This document shows positions 18,873-28,363 of a stretch of DNA of 64,000 bases, one piece after another. Both the position numbers and the translations under genes were made by a program. The notes beneath the pieces are model-generated. The model saw nothing but the letters and a program-made list of their open reading frames with translations, ran no database searches and was not told the origin of the DNA. Position 1 is the first letter of the stretch. Every line of letters begins with the position of its first letter. Origin of the DNA: Planctomycetota bacterium. GTDB lineage: Bacteria > Planctomycetota > Phycisphaerae > Phycisphaerales > UBA5793. Where the stretch lies: contig JABFGK010000002.1 in NCBI GenBank assembly GCA_013112555.1, forward strand, positions 1,116,001 to 1,180,000. Reading direction: 5' to 3'.

Positions 18873-20771
18873 ATGTTGCATGGCTTGGGACCGTATCTTG
18901 CTGGCAGTATCATGCTCCTGACTGTGTGTGGCCCATCCGGGTCCGCCTGCGACGTACATCTGAGTCAGCCGCCTCCGGTTCGGGCCGCCGTGTCTGACCA
19001 TCCGTTTGAGCACGCGCCCCTGACGGACCGCGAAGAGCGAAATCTGATTGTGTTTGCTCATATGTATGGGTATGTACGGTACTTCCATGCCGCTGATGAA
19101 GCGGTTGTTATCAATGGCGAGCGATTGCTCCACGGTGGTGTCAAGACCGTACTCCTGGCCGAGGGTGATTCGCAGCTCGCTTTCGCGCTCGAAGCCGTGA
19201 TGCAACCGGCCGCCCCCACCTGCAGAGCATGGGTCGGCCCCATCGACGCCTACCCGAGGCTCCAGCTGAATATCCCGGACCGAGGTAGGCTGCAAGGCAT
19301 TCGGGGATGGGTGCATCGCGGCCCCGGCCGAATCAGCCCACCCGGCAGTATGTACTCCAGTGAAATGGACTATGAAACCATGGAGCGGTCACACGAACCC
19401 GAACGGATTCCGCGCTTCGGGATTGGCCCAACTGAAGAAATCGTGCCCGGCTTCAGCATCCGGGTCCCGACCGCCGTACTTCTGGATGACGTCGGAACGG
19501 TCCCGCGTTGGGAGGGACTTCAAGCCTGGGCCTACATGGAGGATATCGAGAATCAGACGCCGAAGCCTGTTCGGCTTGCTCGCGATTGGTCTCCCGAACC
19601 GTCGGAGCGCTCGACTCGATTGGCGTGCGTCATCGAAGTCTGGAACGTATTCAGACACTTTTACCCGTATCTGGCGGACGTGCCGGGTCTTGATTTGAAC
19701 GAGGTGCTGCGGGATGCCTTGAAGCGAGCGGCGACCGATGAGACCTCAACGGAATTTCTCTTCACGCTGCGAAGACTCGTTTCATACTTCAATGACGGGC
19801 AATCGGTGATCACCTGTTCGGACATTGACGAGTCAGCCGTACTCCCGCTGGAATGGGATTGGATTGACGACCGGCTGGTCGTGACTGCCGTCTCGGAGGC
19901 GCTTGGGGACACACTCCCGGTCGGCAGTATCGTTGGCAGCATCGGAGGCCGGGAAGTCGAGAGCGCCGGTTGCGTGGCGGCAGCGGAGGAGTGTGTGTCG
20001 GCTGCCACCGCCGACGCGAGGCGGTACCGTGGGCTGGCAATGCTCAGGCGCGGAGCCCCGGCAAGCACCGTGCAGTTGGACATCACGGACGATCAGGGAT
20101 CGAATCGTTCGGTTCGGATCACTCGGGTGCCGTTGCCCGAGGCGCCCACCGAGGGACGCCCGGCCACGATCTGTGAACTCGAACCAGGTGTCGTGTACAT
20201 TGACTTGACGCGAGCGACGAATGCAGAAATCAGCGCCCGGCTCGCTCTTTTGCAGGCGGCCGACGGGATCGTGTTCGACGCCCGCGGTCTGACCGTCGAG
20301 GCTCGTCCGGACTGCCTGCGGTATCTGGCAGACGAGGTCTTGCACAGTGACCGGCTCTTGCTTCCGGTGTTCACCTGGGCGGAGCAACAGGAAGTCACAT
20401 ACGAAGAATCATCGTGGACCCTGGAGCCGAGCGCCCCACGGCTTTCGGCCACGACGGCCTTTCTGATCGATGAGCGCACGGCCGGCCCATGTGAAACCGT
20501 GCTCGGGATGGTCGAAGCGTATGAGTTGGGAGCCCTGGTCGGGCAACGGACGGCCGGGTGCAGCGGAAGCCTGCATACGTTAACGCTTCCAGGTGGGTAT
20601 GAAGTCACGTGGACGGCCACAATGGTCCTCAGACGCGACAAGGGCCGGCACTATGGGATCGGGATTGAACCGACGGTCCCGGTGACTCGGACGCTGGCAG
20701 GCGTACAGGCTGGGCGTGATGAGATGCTTGAGACAGCCGTCCGCCTCGTCAAAGCATCCGATGGGGGCTAA
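18873..20771 (+). CDS. S41-family (tail-specific protease-like) exported protein lacking the catalytic serine
   Basis: 632 residues with an N-terminal hydrophobic signal ending near a cysteine (LLTVCGPSGSAC), possibly a lipoprotein. It has an N-terminal region containing WNVFRHFYPYLADV, a PDZ-like stretch, and a C-terminal S41 core (DGIVFDARGL, VGQRTAGCSGSL, LPGGYEVTWT, GIGIEPTVPV). In relatives the nucleophile lies in a motif like RAISYAE. Here the aligned segment is RTAGPCE, so a glycine (codon 20484-20486) replaces serine. The protein is probably a non-hydrolytic binding homologue. The ATG at 18873 is chosen because GGAGGT lies six bases upstream. A start at 18807 would be longer and lacks such a site. 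Confidence 0.82.
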   Translation: MLHGLGPYLAGSIMLLTVCGPSGSACDVHLSQPPPVRAAVSDHPFEHAPLTDREERNLIVFAHMYGYVRYFHAADEAVVINGERLLHGGVKTVLLAEGDSQLAFALEAVMQPAAPTCRAWVGPIDAYPRLQLNIPDRGRLQGIRGWVHRGPGRISPPGSMYSSEMDYETMERSHEPERIPRFGIGPTEEIVPGFSIRVPTAVLLDDVGTVPRWEGLQAWAYMEDIENQTPKPVRLARDWSPEPSERSTRLACVIEVWNVFRHFYPYLADVPGLDLNEVLRDALKRAATDETSTEFLFTLRRLVSYFNDGQSVITCSDIDESAVLPLEWDWIDDRLVVTAVSEALGDTLPVGSIVGSIGGREVESAGCVAAAEECVSAATADARRYRGLAMLRRGAPASTVQLDITDDQGSNRSVRITRVPLPEAPTEGRPATICELEPGVVYIDLTRATNAEISARLALLQAADGIVFDARGLTVEARPDCLRYLADEVLHSDRLLLPVFTWAEQQEVTYEESSWTLEPSAPRLSATTAFLIDERTAGPCETVLGMVEAYELGALVGQRTAGCSGSLHTLTLPGGYEVTWTATMVLRRDKGRHYGIGIEPTVPVTRTLAGVQAGRDEMLETAVRLVKASDGG

Positions 20772-20801
20772 GAGAGCACCGTCGCACTGCGCCCGGCGCG
20801 G

Positions 20802-21932
20802 TCAGGCCAGGCTCACCGGCATGAGGACGTAGGTGAACTCCGGGCCGGATCGGATCATCCCCGGCTTGCTCGGGGCCTGGAGTTCGAGCGTCATTTCCGG
20901 GCTGTCCAGACGTTTGAGGGCATCGGTGATGAAATTCGGATTGAACCCGATGGTCAGATCATCGCCGTCGTAACTCGTGAGCGGCACGGTGATCTCGGCC
21001 TCGCCGAGTTCGGGTGCACGGCTCTGAATGGTCAATTGGCCGCCGGAGAATGACAGGCGGACACCCTTGGACTCCTCGTTCGTGAGCAGGGCTGCACGTC
21101 GAACAGCCGAGATGAGCGTGTCCACGTCAAAACAGGCCTTCTTGTCCAGATCCTTCGGGACGACATCTTCATACGGCGGGAACGATCCTTCCACCAGGTT
21201 GGACACGAGCATCGTCCCGGCAGTGGAATCCTCGTCGCCGTCGCTGAACAGGAACACGATCTGGCTGTCAACCGTTGAAAAGTAGATGGTGCGGTCCGGC
21301 GGATCGGTCAGTTTCAGCAGCAGGTTCAATGCTTTGGTCGGGATGATGCACTGCATCTCACCGTCTGTGTCTTCGGTTGCACAGGTGCCGCGTGAAATAG
21401 CGAGTCGTCGCCCGTCGGTGGCCACCATGTCGATCTTCTTGCCGGTCCGCTTCACGAGAACGCCGTTGATGGCATATCGCGAGTTTTCACGAGCCGTGGC
21501 AAAAAGGGTTCGCTCAATGAGCGTCCGCATCTGACCGGCTTCAACGCTGAAGGTCGGCTTCAGTTTGGAGGCATCGACAAGAGCCGGGAACTCGGACGGG
21601 GCGTAGCCATAGATCGTGAATCGTGAGTCGGCCCCGCGCACCACGGCCTTGTCATCCTCGACATCAATGGTCAGCGTCGAATCCGCTGATTCGCGGCAAA
21701 TCTGGCCGAGTTTGTCAGCCGGCACGAGTGCCTCGCCTTCGCGCTCAATCTCTACGCGGTCTGTCGAGAATCGCAAAGCGGCTTCCAGATCGGTACCCGA
21801 CAATGTCAGGACCCCGTCACGGGCCGACAGTTTGATGCACTGAAGCACCACCTTCGGGGTTCTGGTCGCAATGACTCCGCCGACGAGGTTGAACGCCTCG
21901 ACCAAGGCTGAACGATCGCAGATCACCTTCAT
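20802..21932 (-). CDS. dnaN: DNA polymerase III beta subunit (sliding clamp)
   Basis: Ring-shaped processivity clamp for replicative DNA polymerase. The 376-residue product starts MKVICDRSALVEAFNLVGGV and has the three-fold repeated clamp domains. The C-terminal segment ending PGMIRSGPEFTYVLMPVSLA is the typical PxxxRxxxFxYVLMPV clamp ending. The ATG at 21932 is supported by GGAAGGA upstream and by the normal clamp length, although the frame stays open to 22094. It converges on the S41-like gene with 30 bases between stops and diverges from transketolase. dnaA and recF are not next to it, so nothing here marks a replication origin. Confidence 0.96.
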   Translation of the reverse strand: MKVICDRSALVEAFNLVGGVIATRTPKVVLQCIKLSARDGVLTLSGTDLEAALRFSTDRVEIEREGEALVPADKLGQICRESADSTLTIDVEDDKAVVRGADSRFTIYGYAPSEFPALVDASKLKPTFSVEAGQMRTLIERTLFATARENSRYAINGVLVKRTGKKIDMVATDGRRLAISRGTCATEDTDGEMQCIIPTKALNLLLKLTDPPDRTIYFSTVDSQIVFLFSDGDEDSTAGTMLVSNLVEGSFPPYEDVVPKDLDKKACFDVDTLISAVRRAALLTNEESKGVRLSFSGGQLTIQSRAPELGEAEITVPLTSYDGDDLTIGFNPNFITDALKRLDSPEMTLELQAPSKPGMIRSGPEFTYVLMPVSLA

Positions 21933-22278
21933 ATTGTGCCCATCCTTCCGGACTATTGAAGTCATAGTGTATCCGGGATTCCGTGACAGGGTAGACTGAC
22001 CGGTGCAGCAAACGTGTGTGTGCCGGCGTGAATCCCGATGCGCCGGGATCGGGCCGTACCAGGCAGTGGGGTGGGGCGCCCCGCGGCGGGTCACGTGAAT
22101 CCGGAATGATGATCATCTCATAACTAAGGCAAAACGACATTTGCCCACACCCGATGGCTGGCGATACTACACACTGCGAATTGCCGTGCGGAGGCCGGCG
22201 ACCGAGTCGCGTGGTGCAGAATCAGAGTCGGCAAGACACCGTTGCGCGTAACCCACATTGCAGAAGGGACTTCCATAA
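21933..22278. other. Divergent intergenic region between dnaN and tkt
   Basis: 346 bases that must contain promoters for both genes. I see no DnaA-box cluster and no convincing -35/-10 pair. A short open frame that extends dnaN upstream is not conserved-looking and is treated as non-coding. Confidence 0.5.
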
Positions 22279-24306
22279 ATGTCATTTGACGCAGCCGTAC
22301 ACGCCAAGGCGATCCAGTTAAACACGCTTGTGCTGGATATGACTGCTGCCTCGGGCAGCGGCCACCCGACCACGGCCATGAGCCTCGGCCACATGACCAC
22401 GGTCCTGATGTACCATGCGATGCGATGGTCGCCGGAACAGCCGGGGCTGCCGACCGCTGACCGCCTGGTGCTGAGTGCCGGGCATGGCGTGCCAATCGTC
22501 TACGCCGCCTATGCCGACTTGGGGGGCGTCATCGAGGACGGAGAGGCGCTGAGACCCTGTACGCTTGACGATCTAAAAACGCTTCGCCGGGCCGATTCGC
22601 CACTTGACGGGCATCCCAATCCATGTGAGGGGTTCCCGTTTTTTGATGCTGCGACCGGTTCACTCGGGCAGGGATTGTCCGTGGCTGCCGGGTTGGGGTT
22701 GGCTGCACGACTCGACGGCCTGGACCGGCGGATCTACTGCATCATCGGTGACGGCGAATCGCGCGAAGGGCAGATCTGGGAAGCCGTCGACTTCCTGATT
22801 GACCACAAACTCTGCAATGTTCTCCCGATTTTCAGTTGTAATGGCTTCGGCCAGGCTGACACCGTTTCAGCCCAGCAGTCGCCGGAAGTTCTGACGAAGA
22901 AACTGGAGGCAGCCGGCTTCTCAGTCCTGCAGATTGACGGGCACGATCCTGCTGCCATCCGCGACGCTTTTGAGGCATTTGCCGCCAATTCCTCGGTTCT
23001 GGTCGACAATGAGCCCCCGGCGGTCGGGACCCGTGCACAAGACCGGGCCGTGGCGGTGAAGCATGTGGCCATCGTGGCCCGGACGATCAAGGGGTGGGGT
23101 GCCCCGAGTGTGCAGGGGCATGGCTGGCACGGCAAGCCGCCGAAAGGGCCTCAGTTGGAGCAGGCCAAGACGGAACTGTCGGAATGTCGAGTCCGTCTCG
23201 TGAAGGGGCTCGGTGCCGAGGATATGACCTTTGCCATCTACCCGCCGGCCGAGCAGGGCCCGCCGCCGGCCATCGAGGGCGAGGCCCCGTCGCTGACCGC
23301 TGTGATGGGCCAGTATGACATGGGTCACATCATTTCTCGGGGGTCACTGGCAACCCGCAAGGCCTACGGCATTGCCCTGCGTGCACTGGGGAAGGTGAAT
23401 CCGAACATCGTGGTGCTGGACGGCGACGTGCGTAACTCCACGTTTGCCGAGACCTTCTATAAGGATGCCGACCTGAAGAACCGCTTTTTTGAATGCAAAA
23501 TCGCAGAACAGAACATGATTTCGGTCGCTGCCGGGCTCAGCGCTGCCGGCAAGACGCCGTTCTGCTCCAGTTTCGCCAAGTTCCTGACACGTGGGTACGA
23601 CCAGATCGAGATGGCCATCAACAGTGGCTCAAACATCAAGGTGGTCGGTTCGCATGCCGGGATTTCGCTGGCAGCCGATGGGCCGAGCCAGATGGGGCTG
23701 CCTGATATTGCCTGGTTCCGTGCATTTACGACGATGCAGGATCACCGTGGGAACCCGGGCTGCTACGTCCTGCAGCCGGCCGATGCGTATGCAGCGTATG
23801 GATTAACGATGGTGATGGCTGAATACGAGGGGGCCTGCTACATGCGGACCCTCAGGCCGGATACTGAATTTCTGTATGATGAGTCCACAGTCTTCAACCT
23901 CGGCGGCCTGGAAGTTCTGACCGAAGGCCGAGACCTGCTGATCGTGGCAGCCGGCTACATGGTCCACGAAGCGAACCGGGCATTGGACGATCTGGACAAG
24001 GCCGGCATCGATGCGACGCTGGTGGACCTCTATTCGCTCCCGTTTGACAGTGAAAAACTGCTCGATCTGGCCCAGGAAAATAACGGGATGATCCTGACAC
24101 TGGAGGACAACTACGGTGCCTCGCTCGGGTCGGCGGTTGCTGACGCACTGACCGAAGATGGGGGTGCTTTCACGTTGGAACAGATGTTTGTGAAGCGAAT
24201 TCCGAAGTCTGCCCGGTCTGCCGACGACGTGATGCGGATGTGCGGGCTGGACCATCAGGCGATTGTTCAGCGTGCTTGTCAGCTACTTCAGGTGGCCGAA
24301 GTCTGA
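22279..24306 (+). CDS. tkt: Transketolase
   Basis: Thiamine-diphosphate enzyme moving two-carbon units between sugar phosphates in the pentose phosphate and related pathways. The 675-residue product shows the N-terminal GSGHPTTAMS segment and the ThDP/metal motif that begins GDGESREGQIWE (about residue 155) and ends with an Asn about 30 residues on. The pyrimidine-binding domain follows (NIVVLDGDVRNSTFAE, then CKIAEQNMISVAAGLSAAGK), then the C-terminal domain (LTLEDNYGASLGSAVADAL). The full-length single-chain form with all three domains favours transketolase over the split form or DXP synthase. It stands alone as a monocistron, with no other pentose-phosphate gene adjacent. Confidence 0.95.
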   Translation: MSFDAAVHAKAIQLNTLVLDMTAASGSGHPTTAMSLGHMTTVLMYHAMRWSPEQPGLPTADRLVLSAGHGVPIVYAAYADLGGVIEDGEALRPCTLDDLKTLRRADSPLDGHPNPCEGFPFFDAATGSLGQGLSVAAGLGLAARLDGLDRRIYCIIGDGESREGQIWEAVDFLIDHKLCNVLPIFSCNGFGQADTVSAQQSPEVLTKKLEAAGFSVLQIDGHDPAAIRDAFEAFAANSSVLVDNEPPAVGTRAQDRAVAVKHVAIVARTIKGWGAPSVQGHGWHGKPPKGPQLEQAKTELSECRVRLVKGLGAEDMTFAIYPPAEQGPPPAIEGEAPSLTAVMGQYDMGHIISRGSLATRKAYGIALRALGKVNPNIVVLDGDVRNSTFAETFYKDADLKNRFFECKIAEQNMISVAAGLSAAGKTPFCSSFAKFLTRGYDQIEMAINSGSNIKVVGSHAGISLAADGPSQMGLPDIAWFRAFTTMQDHRGNPGCYVLQPADAYAAYGLTMVMAEYEGACYMRTLRPDTEFLYDESTVFNLGGLEVLTEGRDLLIVAAGYMVHEANRALDDLDKAGIDATLVDLYSLPFDSEKLLDLAQENNGMILTLEDNYGASLGSAVADALTEDGGAFTLEQMFVKRIPKSARSADDVMRMCGLDHQAIVQRACQLLQVAEV

Positions 24307-25388
24307 TTTTCGATAGTTGTCATAACTAGTTGTTTCAAAGGCAGTTATGGTTTATTCGGCTTGATTCTTGGTGGTTATTGGCTGTTTTTTTGGACTGGAA
24401 TGTTGAAGAAAAACGTCATGTGGGAACGAGATATTGCAGATGGAGGGAATGCCTCAAATGCCCTCTTGAAGGCAGGAAGGAGTTGACAACTGCTCACCGA
24501 CAGCCAACCGTTGTCGCCATATTCAGAGCATCGCATTTCGGGTGAGGCACGGCAGAGAGGTATTGCCGGTGTCACCTGAGGGATCGTCGGCCGGCTCGAT
24601 TCGTAGGATTGAGTATCGTCGACAAATCGAGAAAGCCGATGGGAATATGGGTTGACGCGGAGGCGTCTGGGTATATGCGGAAAACAGGAGTGTCAGGCCC
24701 GGGCGATCGGCCACGAAGCGATTTCCGGCGTCCCCTGAGGCTCTGCGGCCTGTGTATGACAGACCCTGATTTGGAACGTCGATTGAAAACAGGCAACAGT
24801 TGGACTTGACGAGACTGAAGTGCAGGCGACAATTGGCCTTGACCGTTGGAGCGGCACCGAGTTGACCTGGTGAGCGTTGAAACACCTGATCACCGAGCGA
24901 AGTATTCAATCATCAAATCAACCAATCAATAACGAGAAGAGGGTGTGGCGCGGCTGTCGCAAATCGAAGCATGCATGTGAAGCGAATTGCGACCTTGAAC
25001 TGAGTATGATGTAGTGAGAGTGGATGAGCCGCGTACTCGTGTGGATGGAAACCAGAGGATAACTGAGACTCAAGATTGACGCGCCTGTCAGGGCTTTTCA
25101 TACACGTATGAATGCATCCTGCCATGACATGAGTAGTCTGGCACTGCACCGGGTGCTTAGCGGCCTCCGCTGAAGCACGGGAGTCAACGGCAAGAAGTCA
25201 CACGAAGGAAACTTCATTCAGTAGTATTGTTCCGGTTCAGCGGAAAAGTGCGGAATCTTCTCCGTTTGGACCGATAGGTAATGATCACGTTTCGCCCAGC
25301 CGAGCCTCGGAGGCTCCGGCATGAATGGGCGGGTGGATGACCTGAGGGGTGAATGCGAACGCACGCCCCCACTCGAGAAGGAGCAAAC
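24307..25388. other. Long gene-free stretch (1.08 kb) upstream of the porin
   Basis: I find no supported protein gene. The open frames here are short, overlap on both strands and lack ribosome-binding sites. Base composition is more AT-rich than the flanks. There is a weak 7-base hairpin just after tkt (CATAACT 24321-24327 with AGTTATG 24343-24349). The signatures I know for RNase P RNA, tmRNA and tRNA are not visible. The right part holds a possible promoter and a 5' leader hairpin (GAGCCT 25302-25307 with AGGCTC 25311-25316) for the porin. Confidence 0.5.
25076..25104 (+). promoter_or_regulatory. Possible sigma-70-type promoter of the porin gene
   Basis: TTGACG, a 17-base spacer and CATACA. 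The -35 is close to consensus and the -10 weak. It would give a leader of about 280 bases before the porin start, containing a GC-rich 6-base hairpin at 25302-25316. Confidence 0.3.
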
Positions 25389-26753
25389 ATGGGTTCCTAC
25401 AAGAAAGTTGGGTTGCTTGCAGGTGCCGCCTCAGTAACACTCGGAGGTTTGGCTTTCGGCGAGACAACCCCGGCGAATGATGTCGATGCACGTCTGGCAG
25501 CCCTTGAGCAGCAGTATCAAACGCTCAAGGCTGAGACCGGCAGCAACTGGCTGAATCAGGCCAGGCAGGAAGAGATTCGTGCGATGCTGCAGGAAGTTCA
25601 GGCAGACAGCTCGACTCGGACGAGTCTGCTGCAGAACGGCGGCGGAGCCGGCTGGGACAACGGGCACTTCTATCTGGCCAGTGGCGACGGCAACTTCCGT
25701 CTCCAGATTGCCGGTCAAGTGCAGACCCGGTACACGTACAACATGCGTGACCAGATCACGGCAGCCGATCTTGAGGACGAACTTGGCGAGGCCATCGACG
25801 ATACCGACAATGCCGGTTTCGAGATGCGTCGGACCAAGTTGGCGTTCAGCGGCAATCTGTTCGGCCCGGACCTGACCTACAAGGTTCAGGGGGCCTTCGG
25901 CCGCGACGACGGCGTGTTCACGCTGGAACATGCATGGGCCGCATGGGCGCTGGGCAACGGCTGGTCGTTCTACTGGGGCCAGTTGAAGGCTCCGTTCCTG
26001 CACGAAGAATTGGTCAGTTCGTCCAGGCAGCTGGCGGTTGATCGTTCTTACGTCAACTCGATGTTCACCGGCGGCTACACCACCGGTGCCGGCATCGGCT
26101 TCAACAACGATGAGAACTTCAAGTTCGACTTCGTGTACTCTGACGGTGCCGGCAATGCCAACACCGCCTGGAACGATTCAGTCGGCACCGGCGGGACCGA
26201 GTGGTCTCTGACGGCCCGCGCTGAGTTCCTCGGTGCAGGCACCTGGGGCCAGTTCAGCGATTACACCTCGCTGGGCAGCTCTGAGTTCGGCTTCATGATC
26301 GGTGGTGCGGTTCACTGGCAGAACGGTGAATACGGCGATACCGGTACTGAGACCGAACTGTTCGGCTGGACCGTTGATGCGTCCCTCGAAGGCGACGGCT
26401 GGAATGCTGCCGGCTACATCGTCGGCCTGAACACCGAGCCCAACGGCGGCGCTTCGACTGACGACTGGGCCTTCGTGGTCCAGGGTGGTGCCTTCCTCGC
26501 TCCCGAGAAGTTCGAACTCTTCGGTCGCTGGGAATGGCTCGACTTTGACGGAATGTCTGACAACATCAACATCGTCACCTTTGGCGCCAACTACTACATT
26601 GACACTCGTGGTCATGCGTGGAAGTGGACCAATGACGTTGTCTGGGCGTTGGATAACATTCCGTCCGATGCCGCCGGCATCGGCCTCCTGACCGACGCGT
26701 TCGGCCAGGAAGATCAGCTTACCTTCCGCAGCCAGATGCAGATTCTGTTCTGA
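25389..26753 (+). CDS. Outer-membrane porin of the phosphate-selective (OprO/OprP) type
   Basis: 454 residues. Signal peptide (VGLLAGAASVTLGGLAFG), then a coiled-coil-like helical stretch (about residues 25-80, LAALEQQYQTLKAE), then a beta-barrel with many alternating aromatic strands (FRLQIAGQVQTRYTYNM, DLTYKVQGAFGRDDGVFTLE) and a C-terminal strand ending in FRSQMQILF, the terminal phenylalanine typical of outer-membrane barrels. The N-terminal coiled coil resembles planctomycete porins that attach to the cell wall. Ligand specificity cannot be told. The ATG at 25389 follows AAGGAG, and the upstream frame from 25353 has no such site. Probably highly expressed, since a strong terminator follows at once. 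Confidence 0.88.
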   Translation: MGSYKKVGLLAGAASVTLGGLAFGETTPANDVDARLAALEQQYQTLKAETGSNWLNQARQEEIRAMLQEVQADSSTRTSLLQNGGGAGWDNGHFYLASGDGNFRLQIAGQVQTRYTYNMRDQITAADLEDELGEAIDDTDNAGFEMRRTKLAFSGNLFGPDLTYKVQGAFGRDDGVFTLEHAWAAWALGNGWSFYWGQLKAPFLHEELVSSSRQLAVDRSYVNSMFTGGYTTGAGIGFNNDENFKFDFVYSDGAGNANTAWNDSVGTGGTEWSLTARAEFLGAGTWGQFSDYTSLGSSEFGFMIGGAVHWQNGEYGDTGTETELFGWTVDASLEGDGWNAAGYIVGLNTEPNGGASTDDWAFVVQGGAFLAPEKFELFGRWEWLDFDGMSDNINIVTFGANYYIDTRGHAWKWTNDVVWALDNIPSDAAGIGLLTDAFGQEDQLTFRSQMQILF

Positions 26754-26820
26754 TGCGGTTGAGTAAACTACGGCATGGTACATTCGCCTGAGTGCACCCG
26801 CTGCCTGACGTTGAAATCAC

Positions 26821-26865
26821 AAGGCCGACCTGCATGATTCATGTGGGTCGGCCTTGTTCTTTTTC
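26821..26865 (+). terminator. Rho-independent terminator of the porin gene
   Basis: Perfect 10-base stem AAGGCCGACC (26821-26830) and GGTCGGCCTT (26846-26855), followed by GTTCTTTTT. The loop itself can pair (CATGATTCATG). It lies 68 bases after the porin stop. Confidence 0.93.
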
Positions 26866-26962
26866 GTCTCCGCAACGCCGTTGATCCGTCACGCAGCGAG
26901 AAGCACTCCGCTTCGTGTTGCGGGTAACCGTTCGCGGAATTCGGGCCTATGATCGTCTCGTC

Positions 26963-28153
26963 ATGACACCGATCGTATTGGAAGGGTTGCGCAAGGCATA
27001 CGGGGCCACTCTCGCAGTGGATGACGTATCGTTGCGCATCGAGGCAGGTGAACTGTTTTTTCTGCTCGGTCCGTCCGGGTGTGGGAAAACGACATTGTTG
27101 CGGATGATTGCCGGCTTCGTCACGCCGACGAAGGGCCGGATTCGGCTCGGCGACGTCGATGTGACCGATCTGCCGCCTGAGAAACGCGAGACGGGCATGG
27201 TGTTTCAGAACTACGCACTGTGGCCGCACATGTCCGTTTTTGATAACGTGGCTTTTGGATTGACGGTCCGCAAAGTGAGTCGGAGTCAGCGCTCGGAGCG
27301 TGTGCTCGAAGCGCTGCGAATTGTGCGCATGGCCGAGTATGCCGATCGGAAGCCCAACGAGTTGTCAGGCGGGCAGCAACAACGCGTGGCCCTGGCCCGG
27401 GCGCTCGTGATTCGCCCACGGGTGTTGTTGCTGGATGAACCGCTGTCAAACCTGGATGCAAAGTTGCGGATGGAGATGCGCAGCGAGATTCGCCGGATCT
27501 GCAAGCAGACGGGGATCACCACGGTGTACGTGACGCACGATCAGAAGGAAGCGCTGTCGATGGCGGACTCGGTGGCGGTGCTGCGCAACGGGCTCGTCGT
27601 GCAGATCGGTGGGCCGCGTGAGATTTACGATCGCCCGACGAATCGGTTTGTTGCTGATTTTCTCGGTGAGACGAACTTCGTGAGCGCTGAAGTTAAGAAC
27701 GCCGATGCCGGCCGCCTCGTGCTGGAAACGCCGGCCGGTTTGATCGAGTCCCGGGTTTTTAATGAGACGACGCCTCGGAGCGGGAACGTCACCTGTTCCA
27801 TTCGGCCTGAAGCGTGGTGCCTGATCGGTTCGGCCTCATCAAGACACTCGGCGGCCCCGTCACAGGTTGCCGTCGGAGCGGCGACATCAGGTTCCGGTTC
27901 GAGCAGCACGAGTTCGGCGGCGGCTCATGATCGCCAGCCGGAGCAGCTTCCGAGCGGGAAGAACGGGATGGTCAATCAATGGCGCGGCCGCTTGTTGGAG
28001 ACCGTGTACCTCGGCGAGATGGCTCAGCATGTCATCGAGTTGCCCGGTGAGTTGCAGGTTCGCGTTTTTGAACTCAATCCCGGGCACATTGAAGCCGGCT
28101 CCGAAGTCATCGTGGGCGTCAGTCCCACCGACGTTGTTGTATTGAACGATTAG
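26963..28153 (+). CDS. ABC transporter ATP-binding protein, MalK/PotA-like (orphan)
   Basis: 396 residues. Walker A GPSGCGKTT, Q-loop MVFQNYALWPHMSVFDNV, signature LSGGQQQR, Walker B VLLLDEPLSNLD and H-loop VYVTHDQ are all intact, so it should hydrolyse ATP. The C-terminal part is a TOBE-type regulatory domain as in sugar, polyamine or iron importers of the MalK/PotA/FbpC class. The TOBE region is interrupted by a Ser, Ala and Gly-rich low-complexity stretch of about 50 residues. No permease or binding-protein gene is adjacent, so it may energise a transporter encoded elsewhere. The ATG at 26963 begins just before the first strand. Confidence 0.92.
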   Translation: MTPIVLEGLRKAYGATLAVDDVSLRIEAGELFFLLGPSGCGKTTLLRMIAGFVTPTKGRIRLGDVDVTDLPPEKRETGMVFQNYALWPHMSVFDNVAFGLTVRKVSRSQRSERVLEALRIVRMAEYADRKPNELSGGQQQRVALARALVIRPRVLLLDEPLSNLDAKLRMEMRSEIRRICKQTGITTVYVTHDQKEALSMADSVAVLRNGLVVQIGGPREIYDRPTNRFVADFLGETNFVSAEVKNADAGRLVLETPAGLIESRVFNETTPRSGNVTCSIRPEAWCLIGSASSRHSAAPSQVAVGAATSGSGSSSTSSAAAHDRQPEQLPSGKNGMVNQWRGRLLETVYLGEMAQHVIELPGELQVRVFELNPGHIEAGSEVIVGVSPTDVVVLND

Positions 28154-28170
28154 TGATGATTTTCATAAAG

Positions 28171-28189
28171 CCGCCACCGGTGGTGGCGG
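28171..28189. repeat. Short perfect hairpin, possible bidirectional terminator
   Basis: CCGCCACC, GGT, GGTGGCGG: an 8-base stem with a 3-base loop just after the ABC gene stop and between convergent genes. On the leftward strand it is followed by CTTTATG, on the rightward strand by no T-run. Confidence 0.4.
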
Positions 28190-28249
28190 TGGGAGGATGA
28201 AGGTGCGCCAATCGGGAGATTGGCGATCCGGAAGAAAGGAAGAAGATGG

Positions 28250-28269
28250 ATTCCCGCGTGCGCGGGAAT
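28250..28269. repeat. Dispersed palindrome, family B (ATTCCCGCG...CGCGGGAAT)
   Basis: Arms ATTCCCGCG and CGCGGGAAT separated by TG, flanked by GG and GAC. Related copies are at 47082-47101, 59300-59318 (degenerate) and 59399-59418. It resembles the REP-like extragenic palindromes seen widely in bacteria. Confidence 0.7.
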
Positions 28270-28363
28270 GACGGAAGGGGGTGGGGGAGTGAACACACGG
28301 GTCGGCCTCGTCGCTGTCGCGACTCGTACCAGCCGTGCCACCCTCGGAGGGGGCGTGTGTGAG

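Noticed and set aside
20802..22278. Replication origin near dnaN
   Set aside because: No dnaA or recF nearby and no cluster of DnaA-box-like 9-mers seen in the adjacent gap.
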